DNA of 64,000 nucleotides from Devosia sp. GTDB taxonomy: Bacteria > Pseudomonadota > Alphaproteobacteria > Rhizobiales > Devosiaceae. Location: assembly GCF_017307495.1 (NCBI RefSeq), contig NZ_JAFKHE010000030.1, forward strand, positions 24,973 to 88,972, in the 5' to 3' direction. Under the pieces are notes generated by a model. The model was not told where the DNA came from. It made no database searches and saw only the letters and a list, made by a program, of their open reading frames with translations. Positions 42,960 to 50,601 of the stretch are shown piece by piece. The translations under genes were made by a program, and so were the position numbers. Numbering within the stretch: the stretch's first letter is position 1; the number at the start of each line of letters is the position of its first letter.

Positions 42960-43994
42960 ATGGCGGACTTGAGGGAGAGGTTCGCCGGCGCTGCGTTCGA
43001 GCTCATCTGGGCCAGCCAGCTGCCGCGCCTGTTGCGGACACGCTCGAAGGCGCGCGGTATCGTCTTTGCCATGAACAGGGTGCTGCCGGATGATCCGGCC
43101 GATTTTGCGCCCAATGCCGGCTTGGTGATCAAGCCCGACGTCCTCGAATTCACCATCGTGCGGGTACGGCAGCTCGGCTTCGACATTGTCGATCTCGATG
43201 AGGCGGCGCGCCGAATCGAGATGGAGGAGGCGACGAGGCCATTCGTGGCGCTGACCTTCGACGGCGCCTTCCGGGACAACCTCAAGTACGCCCTGCCGAT
43301 CCTCAGGCGCCAGCAGAGCCCGTTTGCCCTGTACGTGCCTACGGCGCCGGTGGACGGGGTGGGGGAGATGTGGCGGCACGCGCTCGAGGATATCGTGGCG
43401 GGCCAGAACGCCCTCGCCGTCAGCCTTGGCGGGGAGACCGAGTATTATGCGACCGCCAGTCTCGCCGAGAAACACCGGGCCTATGCCGCGTTGCTAAAGC
43501 GCATGCGCACCATGCCCGAGGCCGACCGCGTCGCGCTGGTCCGGGACCTTGCGACCCAATACGGCCTCGACCTCGCCCGCCACTGCCGCGAGCTCGTGAT
43601 GGACTGGGGCGAGCTGCGCCACTTCGCCGACGAGCGGCTCTGCACCATCGGCGCCGGCACCGTGCACGGCTACGAGCTCGCCAAGCTCGGCCCGGCCGAT
43701 GCCCGCTCCGAGATCGAGCAGTCGGTGCGTATCCTCAAGGCGCAGTTCGGCGTGGCGCCGCAGCACCTCGGTTATCCGGTCGGCGATGCCATGGCAGCCG
43801 GGCCCCGGGAATTCGGGTTCGCGCGTGAGCTCGGCTTGCGGACGGCGGTAACGACGGTGCCCGGCGGCCTGTTCGCCGGCGATCGCTATCGGCTCCATGC
43901 ATTGCCGCGTGTGCGCATCGGCGGCGCGCTACAGGCGCGGCGGCATGTCGATGTGTTTGCTACGCCCGGACTGTTCTCGCTCGGCCGAGGTTAG
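42960..43994 (+). CDS. polysaccharide-deacetylase-fold protein, metal ligands missing
   Basis: 344 residues, 6 bases after the co-polymerase. NodB-fold landmarks: IVFAMNRVLPDDPADFAPN, then VALTFDGAFRDNLKYALPIL where most enzymes read TFDDGYRDN. The metal-binding second Asp is therefore Gly. The metal-His motif, usually IGAHTVTHPxLA, reads IGAGTVHGYELA, losing the aligned histidines. RILKAQFGVAPQHLGYPVGD then matches the usual YPxG block. Without metal ligands deacetylase activity is unlikely; it may bind glycans or regulate the co-polymerase. No signal peptide, so cytoplasmic by appearance. Confidence 0.85.
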   Translation: MADLRERFAGAAFELIWASQLPRLLRTRSKARGIVFAMNRVLPDDPADFAPNAGLVIKPDVLEFTIVRVRQLGFDIVDLDEAARRIEMEEATRPFVALTFDGAFRDNLKYALPILRRQQSPFALYVPTAPVDGVGEMWRHALEDIVAGQNALAVSLGGETEYYATASLAEKHRAYAALLKRMRTMPEADRVALVRDLATQYGLDLARHCRELVMDWGELRHFADERLCTIGAGTVHGYELAKLGPADARSEIEQSVRILKAQFGVAPQHLGYPVGDAMAAGPREFGFARELGLRTAVTTVPGGLFAGDRYRLHALPRVRIGGALQARRHVDVFATPGLFSLGRG

Positions 43995-43996
43995 GA

Positions 43997-44203
43997 TCAG
44001 GCATCCGGTCTGGCCATCCACCGGATGATCCAGGCGGCCGGGAAGAACCAGCCCATGCCCATCACGGCGAAGAAGCCGATCAGCAGCCACCACGCCGCTG
44101 CGGCAAGAAAGCTCATGTAGATCCACGTGCCCAGCACCGACCACACGACCAGCGAGAGCAGGATGAGGACGGTGCCGAGGAGCTTGCGCGTGGATTGGGT
44201 CAT
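43997..44203 (-). CDS. DUF2842 small membrane protein
   Basis: 68 residues from ATG at 44203 (AAGG just upstream); the longer frame adds unrelated N-terminal sequence. MTQSTRKLLGTVLILLSLVV ... two membrane helices and an RWMARPDA end, matching DUF2842 as I know it. Common next to ctaA in Rhizobiales. Diverges from ctaA. Confidence 0.85.
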   Translation of the reverse strand: MTQSTRKLLGTVLILLSLVVWSVLGTWIYMSFLAAAAWWLLIGFFAVMGMGWFFPAAWIIRWMARPDA

Positions 44204-44286
44204 CGCCTTGCCGTGATCCAGATGCGGCAATCCGGCCATTGTTTCGGGCCGCTGCCGGGAGTAGTCGGAGCGCAAAGGAACTCATC

Positions 44287-45339
44287 TTGACCCTCAGCGC
44301 AACCGAACAATCGTCCACCCCCCTCGCAACCGGCGCCGATCGGCTGAAGCCGGTGCGCATCTGGCTCTACTGCATGGCGCTGCTCGTGCTGGCCATGGTG
44401 GTGGTGGGTGGGGCGACGCGGCTCACCGAGTCGGGCCTGTCGATCACCTCGTGGAAACCGATCTCGGGCACGCTACCGCCGCTGACCGATGCCGACTGGC
44501 AGGCCGAGTTCGAGGCCTACCGGCAGATACCGCAGGGCGTCCAGAACGGTTGGATGGGCATCGAGGACTTCAAGTCGATCTTCTGGTGGGAGTGGGCGCA
44601 CCGCTTCCTCGGGCGCCTCATCGGCCTGGCCTTCGCGGTTCCGTTCGTGGTGTTTCTGTTCCAGCGGCGTTTCACCTGGAGCCTCGCCGGACCATTGGCC
44701 GGGCTGTTCCTGCTGGGCGGCTTCCAGGGGTTCCTCGGCTGGTGGATGGTGAGTTCAGGCCTGTCGGACCTGACCTCGGTGTCGCAGTACCGCCTGGCCG
44801 CGCACCTGTTTGCCGCCTCGCTGCTGTTCCTCGCACTGATCTGGGTGGCCCGCCGGCTCGAACCGGCCAAGACGGCGTCCAGTCCCGGCTGGCCGGCCTG
44901 GACGCTGCTCGTCCTGATCGAACTGCAGATCGTGGCCGGCGCCTTCGTCGCCGGGCTCGACGCCGGCATGGGTTACAATACCTGGCCGCTGATGGATGGC
45001 GCGCTGATCCCGCAGGGCCTCGACGTGATCGAGCCGTTCTGGAAGAACCTGTTCGAGAACGCGCTCACGGTGCAGTTCATCCATCGCGTGATCGCCTACG
45101 TCGTCGTGATCTATGCCGGCTGGGTGCTGTGGCGGCAATCGCGACGCGGCGGCTTCGGCGGCGTCGCCGGCTGGCTGCCACGTATCGCGGTGCTGGTCCT
45201 CCTGCAGGTCGGGCTCGGCATTGCGACCCTGCTCAGCATGGTGCCGATCTCGCTGGCATTGGGCCACCAGGCCTTGGCCTTCATGTTGGCAGGCGCGACG
45301 ATCGCGTACTTGGCGGATGCAACGCCGCGGCGGGGGTAG
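44287..45339 (+). CDS. ctaA: haem A synthase (COX15/CtaA)
   Basis: 350 residues from TTG at 44287, which has AAAGGA about 7 bases upstream. Membrane enzyme converting haem O to haem A for cytochrome aa3. Eight hydrophobic helices with the conserved haem-ligand region: VVVGGATRLTESGLSITSWK, WWEWAHRFLGR, GFQGFLGWWMVSSGL, FIHRVIAYVV and LGHQALAF. Suggests aerobic respiration with an aa3-type oxidase. Upstream is divergent DUF2842. Confidence 0.95.
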   Translation: MTLSATEQSSTPLATGADRLKPVRIWLYCMALLVLAMVVVGGATRLTESGLSITSWKPISGTLPPLTDADWQAEFEAYRQIPQGVQNGWMGIEDFKSIFWWEWAHRFLGRLIGLAFAVPFVVFLFQRRFTWSLAGPLAGLFLLGGFQGFLGWWMVSSGLSDLTSVSQYRLAAHLFAASLLFLALIWVARRLEPAKTASSPGWPAWTLLVLIELQIVAGAFVAGLDAGMGYNTWPLMDGALIPQGLDVIEPFWKNLFENALTVQFIHRVIAYVVVIYAGWVLWRQSRRGGFGGVAGWLPRIAVLVLLQVGLGIATLLSMVPISLALGHQALAFMLAGATIAYLADATPRRG

Positions 45340-45404
45340 GGACCACTCCGTCGGGCGGCAGCGAGTGCTCGCTGTCACCTGTCCGGATGAGACCGAGTCT
45401 ATAA

Positions 45405-45459
45405 ATATCAATGGTTTAGAATGTGGTATTATTATACCAATCGCATAAAGCATTGATAT
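45405..45459. repeat. AT-rich nested palindrome upstream of rplM
   Basis: Outer arms ATATCAATG (45405-45413) and CATTGATAT (45451-45459) are perfect 9-bp inverted repeats. Between them is TGGTAT-TATT-ATACCA (45424-45439). The 55 bases are far more AT-rich than the flanks. Could be a miniature mobile element remnant or an operator/structured site for the ribosomal-protein promoter that begins 22 bases later. Confidence 0.7.
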
Positions 45460-45480
45460 TGCAGCGATAAATCTTCACGC

Positions 45481-45509
45481 TTGACGCCTTGTCGTCCGCC
45501 CCGTATATC
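45481..45509 (+). promoter_or_regulatory. sigma-70-type promoter of rplM-rpsI
   Basis: TTGACG (-35) and TATATC (-10) with exactly 17 bases between them, about 60 bases before the rplM ATG. Near consensus for a housekeeping promoter. Confidence 0.75.
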
Positions 45510-45567
45510 CGCGCCACGAAAACCGGGCATGGGTCAACTTGTCCGCCTTTCCCAAAGGAAAACATCA

Positions 45568-46032
45568 ATGAGCACCTTCTCGGTAAAGCCGAGCGAGATC
45601 GACAAGAAGTGGGTCTTGATCGACGCCAAGGACCTGGTGGTCGGCCGCGTGGCCTCCATCATCGCGATGCGCCTGCGCGGCAAGCATCTGCCGACCTTCA
45701 CGCCGCACATGGACATGGGCGACAACGTCGTCGTCATCAACGCCGACAAGGTGAAACTGACCGGCAAGAAGCTCGATCAGCGCCGCTTCTTCTGGCACAC
45801 CGGCCACCCCGGCGGCATCAAGGACCGGACGCAGCGCGAACTGCTCGAAGGCCGTTTCCCGGAGCGCGTGCTGGAGAACGCCGTGCGCCGCATGCTTCCG
45901 GGCGGCCCGCTCGGTCGCAAGCAGTATGGCAATCTGCGCGTCTACGCCGGCGAGACCCATCCGCATGAGGCGCAATCGCCCACCAAGCTCGATGTCGCCT
46001 CGTTCAACACCAAGAATGTGAGGGCCAAGTAA
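45568..46032 (+). CDS. rplM: 50S ribosomal protein L13
   Basis: 154 residues from ATG at 45568 with AAAGGAAA 5-6 bases upstream. STFSVKPSEIDKKWVLIDAK, then VVGRVASIIAMRLRGKH and MLPGGPLGRKQ are standard L13. Early assembly protein of the large subunit. Stop shares a base with the rpsI ATG. Confidence 0.98.
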   Translation: MSTFSVKPSEIDKKWVLIDAKDLVVGRVASIIAMRLRGKHLPTFTPHMDMGDNVVVINADKVKLTGKKLDQRRFFWHTGHPGGIKDRTQRELLEGRFPERVLENAVRRMLPGGPLGRKQYGNLRVYAGETHPHEAQSPTKLDVASFNTKNVRAK

Positions 46033-46511
46033 TGGCCGAGACCATCAATTCCCTCGAAGACCTGGGCACTGCCAACGTCGCCGTCGCCAACGAGGCTCCC
46101 GTCCATGTCCAGAAGCTGGACAAGGAAGGGCGCGCCTACGCCACCGGCAAGCGCAAGAACGCCATCGCCCGCGTCTGGATCAAGCCCGGTGCCGGCAAGA
46201 TCACCGTCAACGGCAAGGAATTCAACGCCTTCTTCGCCCGTCCGGTGCTCCAGATGGTGCTGCAGCAGCCGATCGTCGCGGCCGCGCGCGTCGACCAGTA
46301 TGACGTGATCGCCACCGTTTCGGGCGGCGGTCTGTCCGGCCAGGCCGGTGCTGTACGCCACGGCATCTCCAAGGCGCTGACGTATTACGAGCCCGAGCTG
46401 CGCGGCGTGCTGAAGGCCGGTGGCTTCCTGACCCGCGACAGCCGCGTGGTCGAACGCAAGAAGTACGGCAAGGCCAAGGCCCGTCGTTCGTTCCAGTTCT
46501 CCAAGCGCTAG
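46032..46511 (+). CDS. rpsI: 30S ribosomal protein S9
   Basis: 159 residues. GRAYATGKRKNAIARVWIKP, GAVRHGISKAL and the basic tail ending KKYGKAKARRSFQFSKR, which contacts P-site tRNA. N-terminal 30 residues are a longer alphaproteobacterial extension. Translationally coupled to rplM (TAATG). Followed by a strong terminator. Confidence 0.98.
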   Translation: MAETINSLEDLGTANVAVANEAPVHVQKLDKEGRAYATGKRKNAIARVWIKPGAGKITVNGKEFNAFFARPVLQMVLQQPIVAAARVDQYDVIATVSGGGLSGQAGAVRHGISKALTYYEPELRGVLKAGGFLTRDSRVVERKKYGKAKARRSFQFSKR

Positions 46512-46536
46512 GCGCTTCGGGTTTCAGATCTGCCGG

Positions 46537-46567
46537 GGGCCCGCAGCGATGCGGGCCCTTTGCTTTT
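46537..46567 (+). terminator. Rho-independent terminator after rpsI
   Basis: 9-bp stem GGGCCCGCA / TGCGGGCCC, GCGA loop, then TTTGCTTTT. Confidence 0.88.
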
Positions 46568-46612
46568 GGCCCGGCGCGGGCTACCCATTGCCGCCCATAG
46601 CTCGAGCCGCCG

Positions 46613-47623
46613 ATGCCGCAGCCCAAGACCGTCCTGATCGTCACCGACGCCTGGCACCCGCAGATCAATGGCGTGGTGCGGTCGATCGAGCTGGTGGTGC
46701 GCGAAATGGAGAAGCGCGGCATAACGGTGAAGCTGCTGACGCCGAACGAGTTCAAGACGTTCCCGATGCCCGGCTACGGCGAGATCCGGTTGAGCCGGAC
46801 CCTGATGAAGCCTGTCTATGCCAGGATCGAGGCCGCGGACGCCGACGCCATTCACATCGCCACCGAAGGGCCGCTGGGCATCATGGCGCGCCGCTGGTGC
46901 CGCCGGAACGGGGTCCCGTTCTCCACCGCCTACCACACCCAGTTTCCCGAGTATCTACGGGCGCGGCTGCCCGTGCCGCTGCGCTGGAGTTACCGGTTCC
47001 TGCGCTGGTTCCACGGCGCGGCGACCTATTGCCTGGTCGGCACGCCGCATCTGAAGACCCTGCTCGAGAATCGCGGCTTCACCAATGCGGTGATCTGGCA
47101 AAAGGGCGTGGACACCGAGCTGTTCCACCCCGGCAAGCGCGGTCCGCTGCCATATGACGGCCCGGTGTTCCTCTATGTCGGCCGCGTCGCGGTGGAGAAG
47201 AACATCGAGGCATTCCTCGAACTCGACCTGCCAGGCACCAAGGTCGTGGTCGGGGGCGGGCCAAGCCTCGACCGGCTCAAAACCGAATATCCCGATGTGG
47301 TGTTCCTCGGTCCGCGGCAGGGGGACGAACTGGCGCGACTGTTCGCGTCGGCCGACGTGTTCGTCTTCCCCAGCAAGACCGACACATTCGGCCTTGTGCT
47401 GCTGGAGGCCTTGGCCAGCGGCACTCCGGTGGCTGCCTTCCCGGTGACGGGGCCGATCGACGTGATCGGCGACGCTCCCGTCGGCGCCCTCGACAATGAC
47501 CTCAAGGCGGCGGCCATGCATGCGCTCGGCCTCTCGCGCGATGCGTGTCGCGCCTACGCGGAACAGTTCTCCTGGGCGGCAAGCACGGACCAGTTCCTCA
47601 GTCACCTGCCATCGCGATCCTGA
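46613..47623 (+). CDS. GT4-type glycosyltransferase
   Basis: 336 residues. GT-B fold: VLIVTDAWHPQINGVVRSIE at the start and PSKTDTFGLVLLEALASGTP, the retaining GT4 EX7E-like motif, near residue 260. Similar enzymes in Rhizobiales make glycosyl-diacylglycerols (Agt/Pgt type) or mannosylate lipids; donor and acceptor cannot be settled from sequence alone. No signal peptide; peripheral membrane enzyme likely. Follows the rpsI terminator by about 45 bases. Confidence 0.87.
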   Translation: MPQPKTVLIVTDAWHPQINGVVRSIELVVREMEKRGITVKLLTPNEFKTFPMPGYGEIRLSRTLMKPVYARIEAADADAIHIATEGPLGIMARRWCRRNGVPFSTAYHTQFPEYLRARLPVPLRWSYRFLRWFHGAATYCLVGTPHLKTLLENRGFTNAVIWQKGVDTELFHPGKRGPLPYDGPVFLYVGRVAVEKNIEAFLELDLPGTKVVVGGGPSLDRLKTEYPDVVFLGPRQGDELARLFASADVFVFPSKTDTFGLVLLEALASGTPVAAFPVTGPIDVIGDAPVGALDNDLKAAAMHALGLSRDACRAYAEQFSWAASTDQFLSHLPSRS

Positions 47624-47696
47624 CCGGTTGCGCAGGGTCAATCGCCAGGCCGAAATAGCCGGCCATGATGGAGGCCGATTCGATCGGGAGGACACC

Positions 47697-48041
47697 ATGC
47701 GCAACATTCGCGGCGCGATCGCAGTTCTGGTATTGGGCAGCGCGGCACTGGCCGGCCCCGGGATGGCGCTGGCCGACCCGATCACCGAAGGCCACGTCCT
47801 CGTCGACGAGTATTGTTCCGACTGCCATGCAGTAGGCCGGACCGGCGACAGCCCGCTCGCCATCGCGCCGCGCTTCCGGGAACTCCATCAGCGCTACGAC
47901 ATCGAGGACCTGAGCGAGGCCCTCGTCGAGGGGATCGTGACCGCGCACCCGGAAATGCCCGAGTTCGAGTTCGACCCTCAGCAGGCGGCCGCCATCGTTG
48001 CCTACATCAAGTCGCTGGCCGGGCCGGGGCAGGGCGAGTAG
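47697..48041 (+). CDS. small periplasmic cytochrome c
   Basis: 114 residues from ATG at 47697, with an ideal GGGAGGA ribosome-binding site; the longer frame overlaps the glycosyltransferase. Signal peptide (about 1-24), haem motif CSDCH, and the distal Met in HPEMPEFEF. A class I monohaem cytochrome, probably an electron carrier in respiration. Redox partner unknown. Confidence 0.92.
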   Translation: MRNIRGAIAVLVLGSAALAGPGMALADPITEGHVLVDEYCSDCHAVGRTGDSPLAIAPRFRELHQRYDIEDLSEALVEGIVTAHPEMPEFEFDPQQAAAIVAYIKSLAGPGQGE

Positions 48042-48090
48042 GGCACTGAGGCGCAGCATCGCGCCCATGACGGCGGGCGTTAGATTTGCC

Positions 48091-48119
48091 TTGACTCTAA
48101 TTAGAGTATCGACGAAATA
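48091..48119 (+). promoter_or_regulatory. promoter with perfect palindromic operator for the SdpR/SdpI-like pair
   Basis: ACTCTAATTAGAGT (48094-48107) is a 14-bp perfect palindrome overlapping TTGACT (-35) and its spacer; a GAAATA/AAATAA -10 lies 17-18 bases downstream. Position suits autorepression by the ArsR-type protein encoded next. Confidence 0.75.
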
Positions 48120-48147
48120 ACGCCTGTCCTCACTTGTGAGCGGGTCC

Positions 48148-48414
48148 ATGGGCATCAATGCCGTCTTCGAAGCGCTGTCGCATCCGGTACGCCGGGAGAT
48201 CCTGCACCTGCTTCGGTCGGGTCCGATGTCGGCCGGGGCGCTGGCTGGACACTTTGCGCTGAGCAAGCCCACGCTCTCCGTGCACTTCGCCAAGCTCAGG
48301 GACGCCGAGCTGGTCGTGGTGGAGCGGCAGGGGACCAGCCTCATCTACCACCTCAACACGTCCATACTCGAGGAGGCCGTGAGCGGCCTGCTCAGCCTGA
48401 AAGAAGCGAAATGA
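48148..48414 (+). CDS. ArsR-family autorepressor (SdpR-like)
   Basis: 88 residues from ATG at 48148; a GTG four codons earlier is possible. Winged helix with AVFEALSHPVRREILHLLRS and the recognition helix LSKPTLSVHFAKLRDAELV. No metal-binding Cys or His pairs. In Bacillus, SdpR is an ArsR-type repressor of the sdpRI operon and is drawn off by SdpI; the same gene pair and ATGA coupling occur here. Confidence 0.88.
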   Translation: MGINAVFEALSHPVRREILHLLRSGPMSAGALAGHFALSKPTLSVHFAKLRDAELVVVERQGTSLIYHLNTSILEEAVSGLLSLKEAK

Positions 48415-49061
48415 AAGCAGTCCTCACTCCCATGCGCATCATTCTCCTGGCCGTCCTGCTGGGCGCGGTCGGAGCAGGATTCGCCCTGATTCCCGCCGGC
48501 ACCCGCCTGCCTATTCACTGGGGTGCGAACGGCCTGCCGGACGGGTTTGCATCGCGCGAGACGGCGCTGCTCTGGCCGGTCGGGATCGTCGCGTTCGTCT
48601 GGGCAGTCATGCTCATCCTGATGAGGGTCGCGCCGGCCGGGGAGACCAAGGGCGGCCGTCACGCCACCGGAGTGGTGCTGACCGGCCTCACCGGGCTGTT
48701 CGCAGTGATCGAGATCGTCACCGTCCTGATTGGCCTTGGCTTCGAGATCGAGATGGTGCGGGCGCTCGGGTTTGCCCTCGCCGTCCTGCTCGTCGTGCTC
48801 GGCAATGCCCTGCCCAAGTCACAACCCAACAGCATAGCGGGCATCCGGATACCGACGACACTTGGCGACCCCGCCAACTGGCAGGCGACGCATCGCTTCA
48901 CCGGCTGGCTCTGCATGGCCGGGGGCGTGGCGCTGGCCGTTGCCGCCGCGCTGGCGCCGTTCGCGCTGCTCATCTGGTTCCTCGTCGCATGCGTGGCGGT
49001 GCCGATGATCGCCGGCACGCTCTACTCCCGCCGGTTGGCGCGGCGGCATGGGCGAATCTAG
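48411..49061 (+). CDS. SdpI-family immunity/membrane protein
   Basis: 216 residues, six hydrophobic segments. DUF1648-type N-terminus (FALIPAGTRLPIHWGANGLP) and the SdpI signature NSIAGIRIPTTLGDPANWQATHRFTGWL (shown here as two parts: GIRIPTTL and NWQATHRF). In Bacillus SdpI protects against the SdpC toxin and inactivates SdpR. No SdpC-like toxin gene is visible in the window. Coupled to the repressor by ATGA. Confidence 0.87.
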   Translation: MKAVLTPMRIILLAVLLGAVGAGFALIPAGTRLPIHWGANGLPDGFASRETALLWPVGIVAFVWAVMLILMRVAPAGETKGGRHATGVVLTGLTGLFAVIEIVTVLIGLGFEIEMVRALGFALAVLLVVLGNALPKSQPNSIAGIRIPTTLGDPANWQATHRFTGWLCMAGGVALAVAAALAPFALLIWFLVACVAVPMIAGTLYSRRLARRHGRI

Positions 49062-49128
49062 GCGCCTTGCCTTGACCGTGTCGGAATCCGTGCCTACACG
49101 TGAGGGATTCCAACTCGGGACCGGGTCG

Positions 49129-49212
49129 ATGACTCAGGGAGTAGTAGCGCCAATCGCAGCAGCCGGCTTCGCCGCCGGAGCGGCTGCGCGCGCTCAGGCC
49201 CCCGCTCGCTAG
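49129..49212 (+). CDS. possible alanine-rich leader peptide (27 residues)
   Basis: ATG at 49129 to TAG at 49212 encodes MTQGVVAPIAAAGFAAGAAA RAQAPAR (split here), 12 of 27 residues Ala, with GGGACCGGG 5-13 bases upstream. Its stop overlaps the base of a strong hairpin. A run of Ala codons upstream of an aminotransferase recalls attenuator leaders, but GC-rich DNA gives alanine often, so this is uncertain. Confidence 0.25.
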   Translation: MTQGVVAPIAAAGFAAGAAARAQAPAR

Positions 49213-49247
49213 CTCTCCCCGAGCGCCGCAACGCGGCTGGGGAGAGC
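49212..49247 (+). terminator. strong hairpin (terminator-like, no T run) upstream of the aminotransferase
   Basis: GCTCTCCCC pairs with GGGGAGAGC (9 bp), closed further by GCCGC/GCGGC around an AAC loop. There is no T tail on either strand, so it could be a structural RNA element rather than an intrinsic terminator. Confidence 0.6.
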
Positions 49248-49376
49248 GGAACCGAACGAGCATGGCGGCCACGGTCGGCCGCTTAACCGAGTCAAAACCA
49301 TAATTCCGCGATAATCGGCGCCCCTACAAGGCGATGCGTGCACTCAAGAGTGCGTCGCGGGTCACCCGAGGTTCCA

Positions 49377-50591
49377 ATGAACGATTTCCACCGCATTCGC
49401 CGCCTGCCGCCCTACGTCTTCGATCATATCAACCCGATCAAGGCGCGCCTGCGCGCCAACGGCGTCGATATCATCGACCTCGGCATGGGCAATCCGGACC
49501 TGCCGACGCCCCAGCCGATCGTCGACAAGCTCAAGGAGACGGTGAACGATCCGCGCGCCCATCGCTACTCCACCTCGCGAGGGATTCCCGGGCTCCGCAA
49601 GGCGCAGGCGAGCTACTATGGCCGCCGCTTCGGCGTGAAGCTCGATCCCAATACGCAGGTGGTCGCCACGCTGGGCTCCAAGGAGGGCTTCGCCAACATG
49701 GCGCAGGCGATCACGGCGCCCGGCGATGTGGTGCTGGTGCCGAACCCGACCTATCCGATCCACTCGTTCGGCTTCATCATGAGTGGCGGCGTGGTGCGCT
49801 CGATGCCGGCCGACCCGAACGAGGATTTCATGCGCGCGCTCGATCGCGCCGTCCGCCACTCGATCCCCAAGCCGATCGCGCTGGTGCTGAACTACCCGGC
49901 CAACCCGACCGCCTATACGGCGACGCTCGACTTCTACAAGGAGGTCGTGAAGTACTGCAAAGAGCACGAGATATTCATCCTCTCCGACCTCGCCTATGCC
50001 GAGATCTACTTCGACGAGGACGTGCCGCCATCAGTGCTGGAAGTGCCGGGGGCCATCGACATCACCGTCGAGTTCACCTCGATGTCCAAGACCTATTCGA
50101 TGCCCGGCTGGCGCGTCGGTTTCGCGGTGGGCAACGAGCGCCTGATCGCGGCGCTGGCACGGGTGAAGTCCTATCTCGACTACGGCGCCTTCACCCCCAT
50201 CCAGGTGGCGGCGGCGACGGCGCTCAATGGCGACGACAAGGTGATCGAGGAAGTCCGCAACGTCTATCGGTCGCGCCGGGATGTGATGGTCGAGAGCTTC
50301 GGCCGGGCAGGCTGGGACATTCCCTCGCCCAAGGCGACGATGTTCGCCTGGACGCCGATCCCGGAGCAGTTCGCCCACCTGGGCTCGCTCGAGTTCGCCA
50401 AGCTGCTGATCCAGGAAACCGGCGTCGGCGTCGCGCCGGGAGTGGGCTTTGGCGAGTACGGCGACCAGTACGTGCGCCTGGCGCTGGTGGAGAACGAGCA
50501 GCGCATCCGCCAGGCCGCTCGCAACATCAAGAAGTTCCTGGCTGGCCAGCCCAGCCACGGCAATGTGGTGCCGATCGCCGCTGTGAAGTAG
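49377..50591 (+). CDS. class I/II aminotransferase, AlaC or LL-DAP-aminotransferase type
   Basis: 404 residues from ATG at 49377 (CGAGG 6-7 bases upstream). PLP enzyme: YSTSRGIPGLRKA, NPTYPIHSFGF, NYPANPTAYTA, and the PLP-Lys in SMSKTYSMPGWR. Annotated in relatives either as AlaC (glutamate-pyruvate aminotransferase) or DapL-like; the sequence alone does not decide. In Rhizobiales it stands directly before hom; here a sulfotransferase on the other strand intervenes. Ahead of it lies the Ala-rich ORF and hairpin. Confidence 0.9.
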   Translation: MNDFHRIRRLPPYVFDHINPIKARLRANGVDIIDLGMGNPDLPTPQPIVDKLKETVNDPRAHRYSTSRGIPGLRKAQASYYGRRFGVKLDPNTQVVATLGSKEGFANMAQAITAPGDVVLVPNPTYPIHSFGFIMSGGVVRSMPADPNEDFMRALDRAVRHSIPKPIALVLNYPANPTAYTATLDFYKEVVKYCKEHEIFILSDLAYAEIYFDEDVPPSVLEVPGAIDITVEFTSMSKTYSMPGWRVGFAVGNERLIAALARVKSYLDYGAFTPIQVAAATALNGDDKVIEEVRNVYRSRRDVMVESFGRAGWDIPSPKATMFAWTPIPEQFAHLGSLEFAKLLIQETGVGVAPGVGFGEYGDQYVRLALVENEQRIRQAARNIKKFLAGQPSHGNVVPIAAVK

Positions 50592-50601
50592 GCCGCGTGG
50601 G

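Larger units (their letters stand above)
49062..49376. other. 315-base structured intergenic region upstream of the aminotransferase
   Basis: Contains a TTGACC-17-TACACG promoter (49072-49100), a GGAATCC / GGATTCC inverted repeat (49083 and 49105), a 27-codon alanine-rich ORF (49129-49212), a strong hairpin (49212-49247) and a second GC-rich hairpin GCGGCC/GGCCGC (49265-49282). No conventional gene. Could be a leader or an independent small RNA unit. Confidence 0.55.
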
